In this document: positions 48,701 to 56,515 of the stretch, in pieces
Numbering within the stretch: the stretch's first letter is position 1
How the letters are laid out: the number at the start of each line of letters is the position of its first letter
DNA from: Stieleria neptunia
GTDB lineage: Bacteria; Planctomycetota; Planctomycetia; Pirellulales; Pirellulaceae
NCBI RefSeq assembly: GCF_007754155.1
Contig: NZ_CP037423.1
Coordinates: 5,052,865 to 5,116,864 of the forward strand
DNA length: 64,000 nucleotides
Direction: 5' to 3'
Made by a program: the position numbers and the translations under genes
The notes under the pieces: model-generated
What the model saw: only the letters and a program-made list of their open reading frames with translations
Database searches by the model: none
What the model was told of the DNA's origin: nothing

Positions 48701-51700
48701 AACCACGGGTTGGTGACCGGTCAAAGCGTCTCATTTATCAACGCCACGCCACTGGTCAAACGCCAAGTCTATCTGTTTTTCTTAGAGGCGAATGACGACG
48801 GTAACGGAACCGAGGGCGTGACACGATTGGAACGACGGTACCTGGGATCTTATGTCGGCACGACCTTTTATGCCATTGTCACCGATCCGAATTCGGGAAT
48901 GATTCAGCTAGCTACAACCCCCGCAAAGGCACAGGCCGGTCGGGGGATCCGATTGATGGCCTTTGAATCATTTGCGAGTTCTTTTCCACAAGAAGCCCCC
49001 GAACCAAGGGCACTCACTTTCGGTGGAGTCGAAACCGGTCACGAGTTCAAAATCCGAACCAACTCCACGACTCACTTTGAACTAAGTAGCGTACCGTTAG
49101 AAGCGGATTCAAGGTTACCACCAACGAGTTTGACCGCCGCGTCAGGGACGGGTCACACACTGGTCTCCGCCGTCGATCCAACCCGGCGGATCTCCTTCAA
49201 CGGTTCAGATGTCGATTTGGACAACAACTTGATCAATGTGAGTTCGGAAATTTTCCAGCGTGGTGAGCCCGTCATCTATCGCAGGGGACAAGGGCCGGTT
49301 TTGCGGGTGACCGCCAACTCCACTGAAGATGCGCTCAGCGCGGCCGAGGCCGGCGATGGCAGCGTGGCAGGGCTGCAAGCGACAACGTCCGAAAGTCAAG
49401 CCAAGGGAACAACCCGAGCCTACATCGCCGACGCTCCGGTCAACTCCGATTCCGATCCGAATAACGATGTCATCATCCGCGCCGGAGCCGTCGAACTGAG
49501 AGCCAACCATCGTTCCCTGATCGACGGCCGCGCCGAAAATTTAAAGGTCGGCGGACTGGCCGGTTCAACCACCAGCTTTGAGGGCTCGGTTGACACCACC
49601 GTCGAATCTCGGATCGGAAAGAATGCCCATGTCGAAACTCATTCGCTGGTCGTTGATGCCTTGAATCGGACCGAGAAAGCCGGAAAGCGAGGGAACGACG
49701 ATTTCGGAGTGACGTTGACCGTCGCCGCGGCGGGAAGTATCACACGTGCGACCAGCGAAACCATCGTCGATCATCAAACAACTGCAACGATTGACGAGAA
49801 CGCGCACGTCACCGTCTTGGGTGATATCAATTCGACCTTCCATTTGAACGCTCAGAACGAAGCCGTCGCTGTTGACAAAGCCAAAAATACCACCGGCGGA
49901 TTGGGACAACTTACCGAAGTCAAATCCGCCCTTCGCATCGGCGAAGATTCGACCATCGGAACGGGCAACCAGACTCGTGAACTGATCGACTTCCATCCCT
50001 TTACGTCTCAGGTGATCATCGGAGAGGGTGCAACGGTGACGACCGCAGGTGACTTGAACCTGACCGCCGGTGGCGATGCAATTCTGCTCAGCCAGCCGAG
50101 TGGGCTGGCGGTCGGAGGCGGTACCTCGGCCAAACTCGAAGGCATCGCGGTCGTACACCCAGTCAATCGAATCACGGTCGCTCCAAATGCCTCGTTGACT
50201 TCGTTTGGTGAAACGCGTCTGTGGGCAGGCCGCTCGTTGGCGACGGGCCAGAGCGAAGGAATCGAGGATCGATATTTCGCGAAGATTGATGGCGAACAAA
50301 CCAACGCGTCGGCGATCGCCCGCACCGACGCCACCGGGACCGGACAGGTCGTCGTCAAGAACGAAATCAAAATCCGGGCGGACGCAAACGTTCGATCAGC
50401 CCGAAGCGCCACATTGGTGGCCGAACAAAACCCGACGCTGGCCGCCGCGGCCGACGCAGCGAGCACCGGATTCTTACTGGCCGGTGTGTTGACCGGACAG
50501 AAAAACGAAACCGACACAACGCTCGCGGTCGGCGCAGGCGTTCGTGTCGATGGAACGGTCGATGTGGGTATCAATCGCAACCAAACGTTACGAGTCACAA
50601 CGACGGCAACGGAGTTGAGCGAGTTGATCGACCAACTTGACATCCAAGCTCAGCACATCAACGCGGACGTCACCTACCAGTCAATCGGTAATCGGTTGAT
50701 TGATCTAAAACAACGCTTTGAGCAACTGATCGTTGACTTCGCCGGCGATGCCGCTGCCGTGGCAGCCTATCAAAACGAAATCGACATCATCGAAGAGCGG
50801 ATGGCACAACTTGGGTTAAAGATTATTCAACCGGTCATCGATGGCGACGGAAACCCGGTGTTGGACGGGAATGGACAACCCCGCACGGTCATCCTCTACA
50901 ACCAGGGCGCGGTCGTTCCGACGATCACGGTCCAGCCGATCCACGCCCAGGCAGGCACCATCAATGTGGAAAGCCAATATCTGGTCGGCTCCGGCCATTT
51001 GAACGCTCCCGATGGGACCTCCGTCACGATCGAAAATTCGACCCCGGCGAATTTGGATCTCACGTCGATCAACGTTCCGACGGCACAGCACGGACGAATC
51101 CAATTCAACGAAAAACAGATCACCGCCAATACCGACGTCAGACTTCACAACAAAAATGTACCGAGTTCCGAGAATGCGACCTTCGCGACACTGGTTCAAG
51201 GCGGCAACGCACGACGGCTCATTGATATCTCCTCGACTTTTTCCGGTAATGCCCAAGCCCCCCCGGCCGATATCACCGTCAACGGTTCTCCCGTCATCGA
51301 AGAAGGAATCATCACGGGCCGGATCGGGATTGAAAACGCAAAAGGGCAAACGCTGATCGACGGCGCCGGGCAGGTGCTGGTCGAAGAATCGTTGGTCACC
51401 GGCGAACTGGATATTTTGGCCGGCTCGTTCATCTTGCTGGTCGCCGACCGAGACAAAGATGGCGTTCCCGATGTCGGTGCGCACATTGGCGAAGCACCGC
51501 TGGTCACGTTGGATGACACGTTGCAGCTTGTTGAACCCTATCGTGGCAGTCTGAATACTCCTGGGTTAGCCAACAGCATCCGGAATTTAGCCAATAGCAA
51601 TTTGCGGGATCAAGCCGCGAAAAACCTCAAGCCCGGCATCTTGGCACTGCATCGCGTTGCAGTGAGTGCGCCGTTTATTAATGTCAATGCCCCCATCATC

Positions 51701-54700
51701 GCCGGCTCGACCCTGCGGACCACGACGCTGCATGTCGATGCGGCAACGATCGCAGGTTTTGAACAAGAGTTTTCACTCGGTGGCCCGACCGTTTACCGAG
51801 TGCCACAACCGATTCGTACGATCGATCAAGTCCGAGATCAGGGCAAACCGATCGATGTGTTTTACAATGCGGCAATGGATCGATTTGAGATCGAAAAGGT
51901 CGCCACACAGAGTGGACGGATCGACCTGTTCGGAAGGATTGTGAACACCGCCGACGGATCATTGGTCGCCTACGACGGCGACGGCCGAGTCGAGTTGAAT
52001 TTGACGAGCGACGGGAACTATCCGGTCGTGATCAACGACATCGATACCCTGCAAACTTCTCAGGGCGTGATCCGCGTGGTCGACACCGCCAAAGCCGACG
52101 TGTCGACTGGGGGACGCCCATTGGTCACCGAGTACCGTCGCGATGCTGCCGGTTCGCTGATTCAATACACCTACCCGCTGGAACAACCGGGAACGCGAGC
52201 CGTCAAAGGTTCGCCCCAATCGATCACCGACGAGGCAAACCTCAAGTACGCGCCTTTGCCCGGCATTCGTTATTTCTTCCAAACCGGTGCGGTGGGCAGC
52301 ACCGTCACCGACACGTTGTCGGCTACCAAAACCTATGATTTTGGGCTGTTTGAAATCGATGTCTTGGCACCCGATCCGGATGACATTGAAAAACGCACAG
52401 TTGAGTTTGCCGATTTCGACGGCGACGGAATCCCCGATCTTCGCCCAATCGCATTGCCCAGCGGAGGCCAATCGGTTGGGCAATATGTTGCTGTCGGAAT
52501 TGCCCCTGATTTTGAATTCGGTCGCTACGGCCATAGTTTTCGCGAAACCGAAACGTTGACGTTCAGTTCAAAAAACGGCAACCGGCTCATTCTGGACCAA
52601 GACTACGCGGGAAAGAACGCCACTCAAGTCGTCTTCCAAGAACGCGCCGGGTCGGTCGGTGGTCTGACCGACCAAAAGCTTTACTTCGTCGTCGTGAACG
52701 AAAGTAATCGTCGTGAAATCGGTTTAGCGTCGACCGTCGAGAAGGCCAACGCGGGCAACAGTGATGTCAACATCGGGACGATTACGGGAACCCACGAGTT
52801 CGCCGAGGTTCGACTATTGGAACAATGGATCGAACGCAGCGGTTTCTTGAATCTTCGCAAAGAGTACTGGCAGCGACTGGTGATCGAAGAACCGTTCCGA
52901 CAGATCTACACCCATTCGTTGATCGCGGATCGCCCGATTTCGATCCACATCCCTCGACTGGAAAACACGGGCATCATAATCAACGTGCCGACGACGACGC
53001 TCGATGGGCAGACTCCGGTACCGCCATCGGTCTTTGTTGCCGGTGAGATCAAGGGCGGCAAACAAACCACGATCAACGCGGGTGGCAGCATCGAATCGGT
53101 CGGCGACAAAGCAATCATTCGCAGCGACAAAATCAACCTGAACGCCACCGGTAACATCGCCTCGCAGGGAGCAGAGGGCGTTGACTTTAATCTCACCTCC
53201 ACGACCGATTCACCCTTCGTCGTCACGTACAAAAGCCGGGAATTCCAGAATCACGGCAAGGGAGCGGTTTCGCCGGGTGATTATTTCACCGCAACTGCGG
53301 AGTTTAACACCAAGCCCGAATTTCCCTCCCTGGCGACACCGAATCGATTTACCGTCACATTCCATGACAACGACGGTCCAGACAGTTTTAGTGTGACGGT
53401 CGAAGACCCCAAGAAAGAGTTCCTTAAATTCGATGAATCGGGTGTGGTGATCGCATCGAGCTTGACCGTCACGCACCAAGATGGTGGTCGACGCATTCTG
53501 CTTCTTTATGGCGATTCATCATCGCACGATCGGATCTACGGAATCGATGGAGGACAACTCAACAGCGTCCCCGGGAATTGGAAGCACGTGCCGCAACCAC
53601 CAGTTGATGTGAGTTTAGGAGATCCGCTGCGAATCGATTTGACCGATGGCAAAGAATGCGGTTTGAATGCGATGTCCACAGGCGGCCATGTCATGATTGA
53701 AGAGGTCAGCGGAGACTTGGTGTATGACAATGTGACCGCGGGCGAAACGGTTTCACTGGAGGCCGATGGCAGCATTCTGGCCATCGATCAACCCGGTGAA
53801 GCCACCGGTGATGCGACCCCAACATCGACGCTGCTAACCGCCCCTCGCATCGAACTGGTTGCCGCCGGTGGAAGCATTGGAACACCTGACAGTGAAATCT
53901 TGATGGATAGTCATACCAGAATTGGTGACGGGATCTCCGCGAACTCGGCCAAGGGGATCTTTATCCGTGAAGTAACCGGGTCCTTGCTGGTCTTCAGGGC
54001 ACACACCACCGAGAACCAAGACGTCCGATTGACTTCGCAAACCGGGAGCGTCCGCGATGCGAATTCGCCCATTCGCATGATCACTTTGCCGCCGCCGGTG
54101 CGGATGGCGCGTCAAGCGGAGCTCGGTGCGATCGGCCCCGCATTCACCCAGTCAATCGTGACAGCGATCCATGGGTATGAAGCAACCAAGACGGCCGAAT
54201 ACTTTGAGTATTGGATGATGCGAGATCAGCAGTCCGATCCAGAGACGTATGATCCGAACTTTACGTTCGAGATCTTGCCACGACAACGCGATGATCTGTC
54301 GCCGATCGTCACGGAGCAAGAATTAGAACGGATTCGCTCACAGGAAAGCGATCCGACGATCACAGCCGATGATCCACGAGTCGCTGCGGCGGTCATCGCA
54401 TTCTTTGACCAGCAACTGACAGCGCGAACACAGCGATATCACGATCTTCACGACGTGTTTGGAAATCTCGGACCGTTTGATCCAGCCTTTCGATACGTCG
54501 CGGCTTACGAAAGCCCAATCACGTTCGATGCATCTCAGATCAACGAGGCCACTCAGTCGATCGATGTCCAGGCGGCCCTGTATCGAGACGGCCAAGCAGT
54601 GCGGTTTGTTGCCGGCAGCGGACAGACAGGAGATCTGGTCAATGGCCAGATCTATTTCATCGTCCGTGATACCAACGACCCTAACAAATTTTCGGTCAGC

Positions 54701-56515
54701 AGCAGTAGTCCGCAGGAACCGAATGCTCCTGTGCTGATTGACCTTTCGGGCGTGGACGGTTCAGGGCATCGCTTCGACGTCGTTCCGAGTTTTGATCCAG
54801 CCGTGGCCATCGACAAAGTGGATTTTAGCGAAGATAAAATCGACGTCGGACTGAACGTCATCGAGAACGGACAACCCATCACACTGCAGTTCAACGGAGC
54901 AGCCCCCGAAACGGCGATCACTTATTTCGCTTTGAACGTAGACGGTTCGCCCAATACCATTCGGTTGGCGACGGACGCAAGCGATCTTGCCGGATCCATC
55001 GTCGACCTGACCCCCGAACTACTTTCCGGTGACTTCGAGTTGCGCGACGCCGCGTTTCTCGCAACGCTTCAACCGATGACGGCTGATCAAATCATCCATG
55101 CGATCGATCCGGCGGTCTACTTGGAACACAACGTCTCCAGACCAGAGGATGGTGCGGCGGCAAATATCATCGGCCGCAACGTTCTGGTTATCGCCGCGGC
55201 CGGCCACGGGATCGGAAACAATGCGACATCGATTACGATCAATCTTCCATTTTCAAACTTGACCGCCGAACAATCGTCGGCGTTGGCGGCTGCCGAACCG
55301 GGCGATATCACCTACCACGATGATTTCGACGGGGCGGGTTCGGAAACCGATCTTGCATCGGCGAAAAGTCTGAGCATTCAGCTTCAAGAAGACCTGGATA
55401 TCGCATACACCGGAACACTGCAAACTATCGGCGATTTCGTCTTGGTCGACAAAGTATCAAGTGGCGGAGCATCGCTCGGCCCGGTGATCTACTCCGCGCC
55501 CGTTGGCATCGGAGCACAGCGATCATTGGTCAATCACTTGCGGTTCAACTTCACCGAGGCGATGAACTTGGCAGATCTGATCGCCGACGGAACGATTGTC
55601 GACGCAGTTAGTCTGATCAATGTTGGAAGCGATCACGATCCATCAACCGACGTTGTTGTGCCGCTCGAGTCCGCGAGCTTCGAGTATGTCTCTGACCTTG
55701 CCAAGGGAATTTCAGAACTGACCGTGACGGTGCTTGATGGCGATGGGGAACCAGTGTCACTCGAGGATGGCGTCTACCTGTTGAAGATCGACGCGGCCCG
55801 CGTGAAGGATCTTTCACGCAGACCGCTTGGTAGCCGCCCCGGGTTGGAAGACGGGAAAGACTTTGAATTGATCATTCATCGACTTGGTGGCGACGCCGAC
55901 GGCGACGCTGATGTCGACGCCGATGACATGGCGCTGGTGAACGCGGCCGTCGGATCAAATCCGTTTGATGCGATTTGGAATTTGAACGCGGACTTGGATC
56001 AGGATGGACGCGTCAGTGTGCGAGATCGCATCATTGCCGCCAGATTCCAGGGCAAACAATTGTCCGTTCCCGATACGGTCACGACAACCGCGACTGCACA
56101 GGCGTCCCAATCCGATGCTGAAATGGAGTCCGCCGAGGAGGTCGAGCGACGTGTCCCGGACATCAACGGCGATGGTCGAGTGACGCCCCTCGACGCGCTA
56201 CAGGTGATTAACGCCATAAGCCGCCGCTCCAGCGCGGAAGGGTTCGCCTTCACCGAAGCCCAGCGGCAAGCATTCGACGTCAACGGTGATGGCCGGGTTT
56301 CGGAGGTGGATGCGCTGAGCGTGATCAACTTCCTCAGTCGGCAGCAAGCGTCCGCATCTCCGGCAACGTCTCCAGAGGAAACGTCCAGCAACCGTTCGCT
56401 ATTTGCTGATTACACTATGAACCCTACGAGCCAGATGATGAACGAGGATGATGAAGAAGTCTATGAGCTACTCGCAAACGATCAACACGAGCGTCCTTTC
56501 GGAGATCTGATATGA
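36767..56515 (+). CDS. Giant 6582-residue LEPR-XLL surface protein with RTX and dockerin
   Basis: One uninterrupted frame of 19.7 kb from GTG 36767. The N-terminus TEALEARRLLAA is the LEPR-XLL motif that marks planctomycete giant surface proteins; no ordinary signal peptide is visible. Calcium-binding RTX nonapeptides occur at residues about 195-335 and 685-725. Residues about 1470 hold YKYIGGVIREIDLG, a motif of large adhesins. Residues about 1880-3440 are some twenty Gly/Ala/Val-rich repeats. Modules of the type NGQIYFIVRDTNDPNKF recur at about 3910-4135, 5290-5345 and 5940-6005. An SbsA/Ig-like domain lies at about 6257-6361, and dockerin-like EF-hand pairs at about 6374-6425 and 6463-6528 (DINGDGRVTPLDALQVINAI, DVNGDGRVSEVDALSVINFL). 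Probable role is adhesion or surface coat. Its stop overlaps the next start by ATGA. Confidence 0.93.
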   Translation: MNLFRSFKRGAIRNRGSRRSHRRPRTEALEARRLLAAQLTYDAGAAGSTGLSAAIRLADDDIQLVDTANNDQILAAAPIAELAEVIVTGTSGTDQLQIQGEIPIGIRIQFDGVAGFDRIIGSSLDKQWQVLGDGEGRIDGRHQWLNVEHLDATASNQSTLDYSGFATGVAVDLANQTATGLTSIVGFNAIVGSPFDDTLTGSEAAEFFTGGLGADTITGGQDVGAGETAIDQLIEQRDADFRLTGLTLQIGNEGEDIIREVELVSLIGGAGNNRIDATGTLYATHLDGGEGDDHITGGLGNDALIGGPGNDTLEGGLGNDTLGGGDGIDSMSGGLGTNTLVQSGSGRFVLTDTTIDHGQGKNEIQTIELGENASGTFRLILEGKHTVSISADANPDELTAALERLVTRDQFEVSAGAVAKSFQVEFVGRSAGMDVAELVLDDSNLMAANPRVTSDDGMVANEDFSGITDVRLTGSFTADLFDLSAYTHNVTVRAGQGNDRVIVGEQSFDLDGGIGTDTLHYAAGGTVGDATLTNHQLDAKPAVGFERARLIGSQDFDIIDASEFYGLAGSTDVTTLGNGVGLRRVDGNDLLLTVGGETVEVDLSPAKTLDDVLMILTKAVPTMTAVYDPVASRVTLNSHDVNKQISLQSINGSTVVEDLGMQGVPSDLGRMVSLRLVGSPMVEINGLAGADTITGSPGNDRLTGFLGGDNIDGKDGVDTFVESFAAFGNLNPREATLTDTRFTMAAQQPTGRDNLSNIEQAELTGGTTVAATIDVSGFTAGSVTTTSLGQPDTIIGGPAGTTVEAIGDDLPDGQQVTFQVHPSATLNTAVIRAARATSVRQADLDKILVTPAGSTANLTVKYDDVLEVQSDLLAPGRQITLQADTVRVNQFTVDTSDTSKAGGIRIAGETIEIGGGARLIANADAGGTHGDIVLAASDRGKFVGQGFYVPKHADAAVTINQATIDGGNVSITATALVGNTVDAKRLKEFPLSTLTKAGLDKITGTLESTSFAGSLSNSEAMANVTIGPNAVINAAEFIASSLLTSSIINAPSTEIFSVKSPVGIAIGLSENQAATTILGTINATGNATVSSRIDQSANIGAEAPGGALAASVMESTNTVNVTDSAVLNVGKSLFVQADTVDRNATFATASSDDTAFQLGIAVSVENGTTETIIEGRLNVTDDIKIRSTQEKKTIDTAATLNVPVVFDVRGTKSGVKAVSSVGADDPDFLSDFKKLAIAKVGEASGVTKLAEDLKGAAKGFSNALRNSIASVAPAPIAELIRVEEDPPATTPVTPIPPDGLYGGSIALVVDTNTVRTQIGTDSLTPRADLDAGGAIDVIASVNNRPSVTSSSTVGNLRLEEDKPTVESADGRSFAVAVGKFDNTAETLIMGGADLDALKAITIRGETINQIDPASIQGPFKNPSVSDATYTTKDRFKIITQDDTVDVVEGHSPNKKQDGKAGGGDVGTRYKYIGGVIREIDLGTEDFTNGNWKLVGNPVADAARQFVSSVENVLDDNLGLNNNVVDTWTQARADGQAETAAGSATVLILDHTAKAIVKDGARINQDATVVHGEQHVVVAAKSVNETVNLSGNVRTAGLRGAGENSKDWTISNVTSGPGIGAVNKKPGNSAIGGTAQVFLYENDVLAEIEDNVILDADSLYVDANNKSLTLTFGAAGGEAKNTAFNGVFLANSAQNTTLAHVHGGATLNVRDKLVKEDGADRPASLIVEATDHTDSVVVGGAISFSDHIGVGASLGMNFLTRDTESIVGTRDGESASTTLGSITNTGNTTIHAANEGFLVALAVSGAKAGGSSSSSSGPTGIKNGAGAPTNTPTQTPAATNDPDDDYDDILGSIAGLFEENDSRAPQVAQTPQTTSTGKAGVGISGAVTLNIVEDDARAVVRDVGVITSKQINVLATNDSNLGSLAGAGTLVTGGGNSLGIAGAVGLNFVDGATETVVNRTGELTATGLTIRSARDGRIVSISAGVAGATGRSSIAVAGSVGITKTGNATTSLLGNLNGEITGAADLSAVDDTDIIQVAGSAGFGGRAGVGAALGLTSIDNRVAAEVEKIGLEADRFRSKDFSVTADSTGMIVAVTGAAGIATNGVAVGGTFSINTISNDVLAEVRESFLQSSEGNYAITATDDSAIYAFAGGIAAGKTAGVGLAVALNFLGNNIAAYLKNSFILTGGALSIDARQTGTNVSLAVGGAIGGTLLVGGAMALNRTQNSIRNSVIDSTASHSGSIRVTATDSTTSVNIAGGAAFAQGTAVGAGVGLNFVDNAIQTTIENSKLDSLAGGITLNASANETLVGVGIGAGVAAKAGFAGSVAFNRVDNDVITTVRNSQVAAVQDVIASSGDSSSVFAIAGAGALGGAAAVGAAAGVAQISNTIRTTIDQGSLLESTSNVSILAGFQEPEIAQDITTLGLGASGHQLADPASTTRDQDGKQLAESTGSHIVNIAVAGAGAGSFAGGAAINLNWINNIVEASVFGSSTLSATQSVAVLANDNPEIISVAVGVAASGGGAVGAAVSFNYIGGDPGNPSRAVPSDPASSDAGRVRAIVDGSTITSSAGALDLNAFSDPSLINVSAGAAGAGGAAVAGSISINFNRNLIESAVTDSTITTQTGATIDARVDPIMIIVSGGAAGSGGLAAAGAVATNDMRNDVKAFAERSAVTVAAGDLSVTATVGEKADLTETKSRVTPNDETIDSQIWSFAIGGAFSGGLSAAGSASINWIRNTVNAHVSSDAATARLVKADDVIVAAKDQASIRSAAASVAASGGVAGGLAIAYNFIGGDPDNPTSAARNSITASVSEIEIQSTTLSVTADSTSQIINGSIGAAAAGTGAAAAALSTNFIRTNVIAKIGLSALVTTTADVNVLARDRSTISTLSGGGAVAVAAGGGAAAAYNDIQNNVFSSVQQANVTTGGNLVVNALAAPTIDVVVVALGGGAVGIAGSGSGNVMKNQVVAVVDRSTVVAENDVQVVALTGANLLTKTGAVGAGVVAGAGAIVVNDLANDTSATIIESQVFAKALAGETTFPVDASGQSTDTAVRGLTVYAQGTFTPRSADDEFNNAAISGSIGLGAFSASVVVNLLKDRTTASINDSRINSQENRGRGVAVVARYDSHAKDLVGGVSGGGVAVGAGVDVFVVGVTTRASIDDFDGVSSGADDRTAVYAADSIHVRADTNVDFDSTSIGAALSGFASLAGAASAIDMDTTTEAFVKNSLLRAGGETAVTTPGRFGSVAGIAIESFEQVEVDLTVGAAAASGAVSAGGSVAVVNLNNNLRATASGSDIQTPKAVAIAAVPNTNVNLRAATGAIGLAGALSATVGVVNIGGSAIAGLAKSDDFSGAVDAASFSSKADQTIVINDELGNIAAAGGVGAGATADLITVNTFVQSEIGQSWNVATSGAIDLLANSRKNIESEIFAFAGAVLGGINGALSVVTIGSEMDSDGKSEADNMQGHVNQSLQRVGVGKGLREQSDTSIGSGIHSRTLKNATGSNLVQANTDSAGQLSIDNAFTAPTKTGTLASIADGTTITSSADSIQIKAFDQTDVKVRIGQGTIGGLAVGGSAGIVTNGSTAHARIGESADVTAAKNILVGAEQIGKGDAASSAGLAGLVGLGAQVSILENVGQASSSIGDQAQLQSKSLIMETFKTGGQSSSTRQNAIGVITAGASISRVSNDGSASTTIGDGVQIGHASPLDNVTLTSAQSTEGRTESNAVVVGIGAASINESNAFNGVETVAAIGDGGSIRATTVNVTSRAVPEARAFSPAVVTIGKAALGVTVNEAKLDTLVDAHVGGNIQTQTLNVNTKLIVEESDLVSQVGGASVGGLAINIPSSSAMATGTVKSYIADDARIEANAINVDANSEVNPSTESTGTTVGVATGQNNRALSTSQITTESYVGSNVNIGGEAGGQVEGLVDGKRYYIDGNLTSIPIVGDGYDMFDPQTEPGEISQEQTGGFPATLTVPAGFKTAASNLQISQNHGLVTGQSVSFINATPLVKRQVYLFFLEANDDGNGTEGVTRLERRYLGSYVGTTFYAIVTDPNSGMIQLATTPAKAQAGRGIRLMAFESFASSFPQEAPEPRALTFGGVETGHEFKIRTNSTTHFELSSVPLEADSRLPPTSLTAASGTGHTLVSAVDPTRRISFNGSDVDLDNNLINVSSEIFQRGEPVIYRRGQGPVLRVTANSTEDALSAAEAGDGSVAGLQATTSESQAKGTTRAYIADAPVNSDSDPNNDVIIRAGAVELRANHRSLIDGRAENLKVGGLAGSTTSFEGSVDTTVESRIGKNAHVETHSLVVDALNRTEKAGKRGNDDFGVTLTVAAAGSITRATSETIVDHQTTATIDENAHVTVLGDINSTFHLNAQNEAVAVDKAKNTTGGLGQLTEVKSALRIGEDSTIGTGNQTRELIDFHPFTSQVIIGEGATVTTAGDLNLTAGGDAILLSQPSGLAVGGGTSAKLEGIAVVHPVNRITVAPNASLTSFGETRLWAGRSLATGQSEGIEDRYFAKIDGEQTNASAIARTDATGTGQVVVKNEIKIRADANVRSARSATLVAEQNPTLAAAADAASTGFLLAGVLTGQKNETDTTLAVGAGVRVDGTVDVGINRNQTLRVTTTATELSELIDQLDIQAQHINADVTYQSIGNRLIDLKQRFEQLIVDFAGDAAAVAAYQNEIDIIEERMAQLGLKIIQPVIDGDGNPVLDGNGQPRTVILYNQGAVVPTITVQPIHAQAGTINVESQYLVGSGHLNAPDGTSVTIENSTPANLDLTSINVPTAQHGRIQFNEKQITANTDVRLHNKNVPSSENATFATLVQGGNARRLIDISSTFSGNAQAPPADITVNGSPVIEEGIITGRIGIENAKGQTLIDGAGQVLVEESLVTGELDILAGSFILLVADRDKDGVPDVGAHIGEAPLVTLDDTLQLVEPYRGSLNTPGLANSIRNLANSNLRDQAAKNLKPGILALHRVAVSAPFINVNAPIIAGSTLRTTTLHVDAATIAGFEQEFSLGGPTVYRVPQPIRTIDQVRDQGKPIDVFYNAAMDRFEIEKVATQSGRIDLFGRIVNTADGSLVAYDGDGRVELNLTSDGNYPVVINDIDTLQTSQGVIRVVDTAKADVSTGGRPLVTEYRRDAAGSLIQYTYPLEQPGTRAVKGSPQSITDEANLKYAPLPGIRYFFQTGAVGSTVTDTLSATKTYDFGLFEIDVLAPDPDDIEKRTVEFADFDGDGIPDLRPIALPSGGQSVGQYVAVGIAPDFEFGRYGHSFRETETLTFSSKNGNRLILDQDYAGKNATQVVFQERAGSVGGLTDQKLYFVVVNESNRREIGLASTVEKANAGNSDVNIGTITGTHEFAEVRLLEQWIERSGFLNLRKEYWQRLVIEEPFRQIYTHSLIADRPISIHIPRLENTGIIINVPTTTLDGQTPVPPSVFVAGEIKGGKQTTINAGGSIESVGDKAIIRSDKINLNATGNIASQGAEGVDFNLTSTTDSPFVVTYKSREFQNHGKGAVSPGDYFTATAEFNTKPEFPSLATPNRFTVTFHDNDGPDSFSVTVEDPKKEFLKFDESGVVIASSLTVTHQDGGRRILLLYGDSSSHDRIYGIDGGQLNSVPGNWKHVPQPPVDVSLGDPLRIDLTDGKECGLNAMSTGGHVMIEEVSGDLVYDNVTAGETVSLEADGSILAIDQPGEATGDATPTSTLLTAPRIELVAAGGSIGTPDSEILMDSHTRIGDGISANSAKGIFIREVTGSLLVFRAHTTENQDVRLTSQTGSVRDANSPIRMITLPPPVRMARQAELGAIGPAFTQSIVTAIHGYEATKTAEYFEYWMMRDQQSDPETYDPNFTFEILPRQRDDLSPIVTEQELERIRSQESDPTITADDPRVAAAVIAFFDQQLTARTQRYHDLHDVFGNLGPFDPAFRYVAAYESPITFDASQINEATQSIDVQAALYRDGQAVRFVAGSGQTGDLVNGQIYFIVRDTNDPNKFSVSSSSPQEPNAPVLIDLSGVDGSGHRFDVVPSFDPAVAIDKVDFSEDKIDVGLNVIENGQPITLQFNGAAPETAITYFALNVDGSPNTIRLATDASDLAGSIVDLTPELLSGDFELRDAAFLATLQPMTADQIIHAIDPAVYLEHNVSRPEDGAAANIIGRNVLVIAAAGHGIGNNATSITINLPFSNLTAEQSSALAAAEPGDITYHDDFDGAGSETDLASAKSLSIQLQEDLDIAYTGTLQTIGDFVLVDKVSSGGASLGPVIYSAPVGIGAQRSLVNHLRFNFTEAMNLADLIADGTIVDAVSLINVGSDHDPSTDVVVPLESASFEYVSDLAKGISELTVTVLDGDGEPVSLEDGVYLLKIDAARVKDLSRRPLGSRPGLEDGKDFELIIHRLGGDADGDADVDADDMALVNAAVGSNPFDAIWNLNADLDQDGRVSVRDRIIAARFQGKQLSVPDTVTTTATAQASQSDAEMESAEEVERRVPDINGDGRVTPLDALQVINAISRRSSAEGFAFTEAQRQAFDVNGDGRVSEVDALSVINFLSRQQASASPATSPEETSSNRSLFADYTMNPTSQMMNEDDEEVYELLANDQHERPFGDLI
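37628..37770 (+). repeat. RTX calcium-binding nonapeptide block in giant protein
   Basis: Five consecutive GGxGxDxxx units (GGEGDDHIT, GGLGNDALI, GGPGNDTLE, GGLGNDTLG, GGDGIDSMS), residues 288-334. They should form a calcium-bound beta-roll. A second, looser block (GADTITGSPGNDRLTG) is near 38825-38940. RTX blocks often mark type I secretion substrates, but no secretion genes are in this window. Confidence 0.9.
42400..47100 (+). repeat. About twenty degenerate 70-100 residue repeats in giant protein
   Basis: Each unit follows I..V.GAGA..FAGGAA.N.I.N...A.V..S.......V.V.A, for example VNIAVAGAGAGSFAGGA and INVSAGAAGAGGAAVAG. The N(W/F)I.N turn and the Ala/Gly-rich segment recur throughout. The units suggest a long solenoid or fibre. 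Copies have diverged at the DNA level, so it is not a recent expansion. Confidence 0.8.
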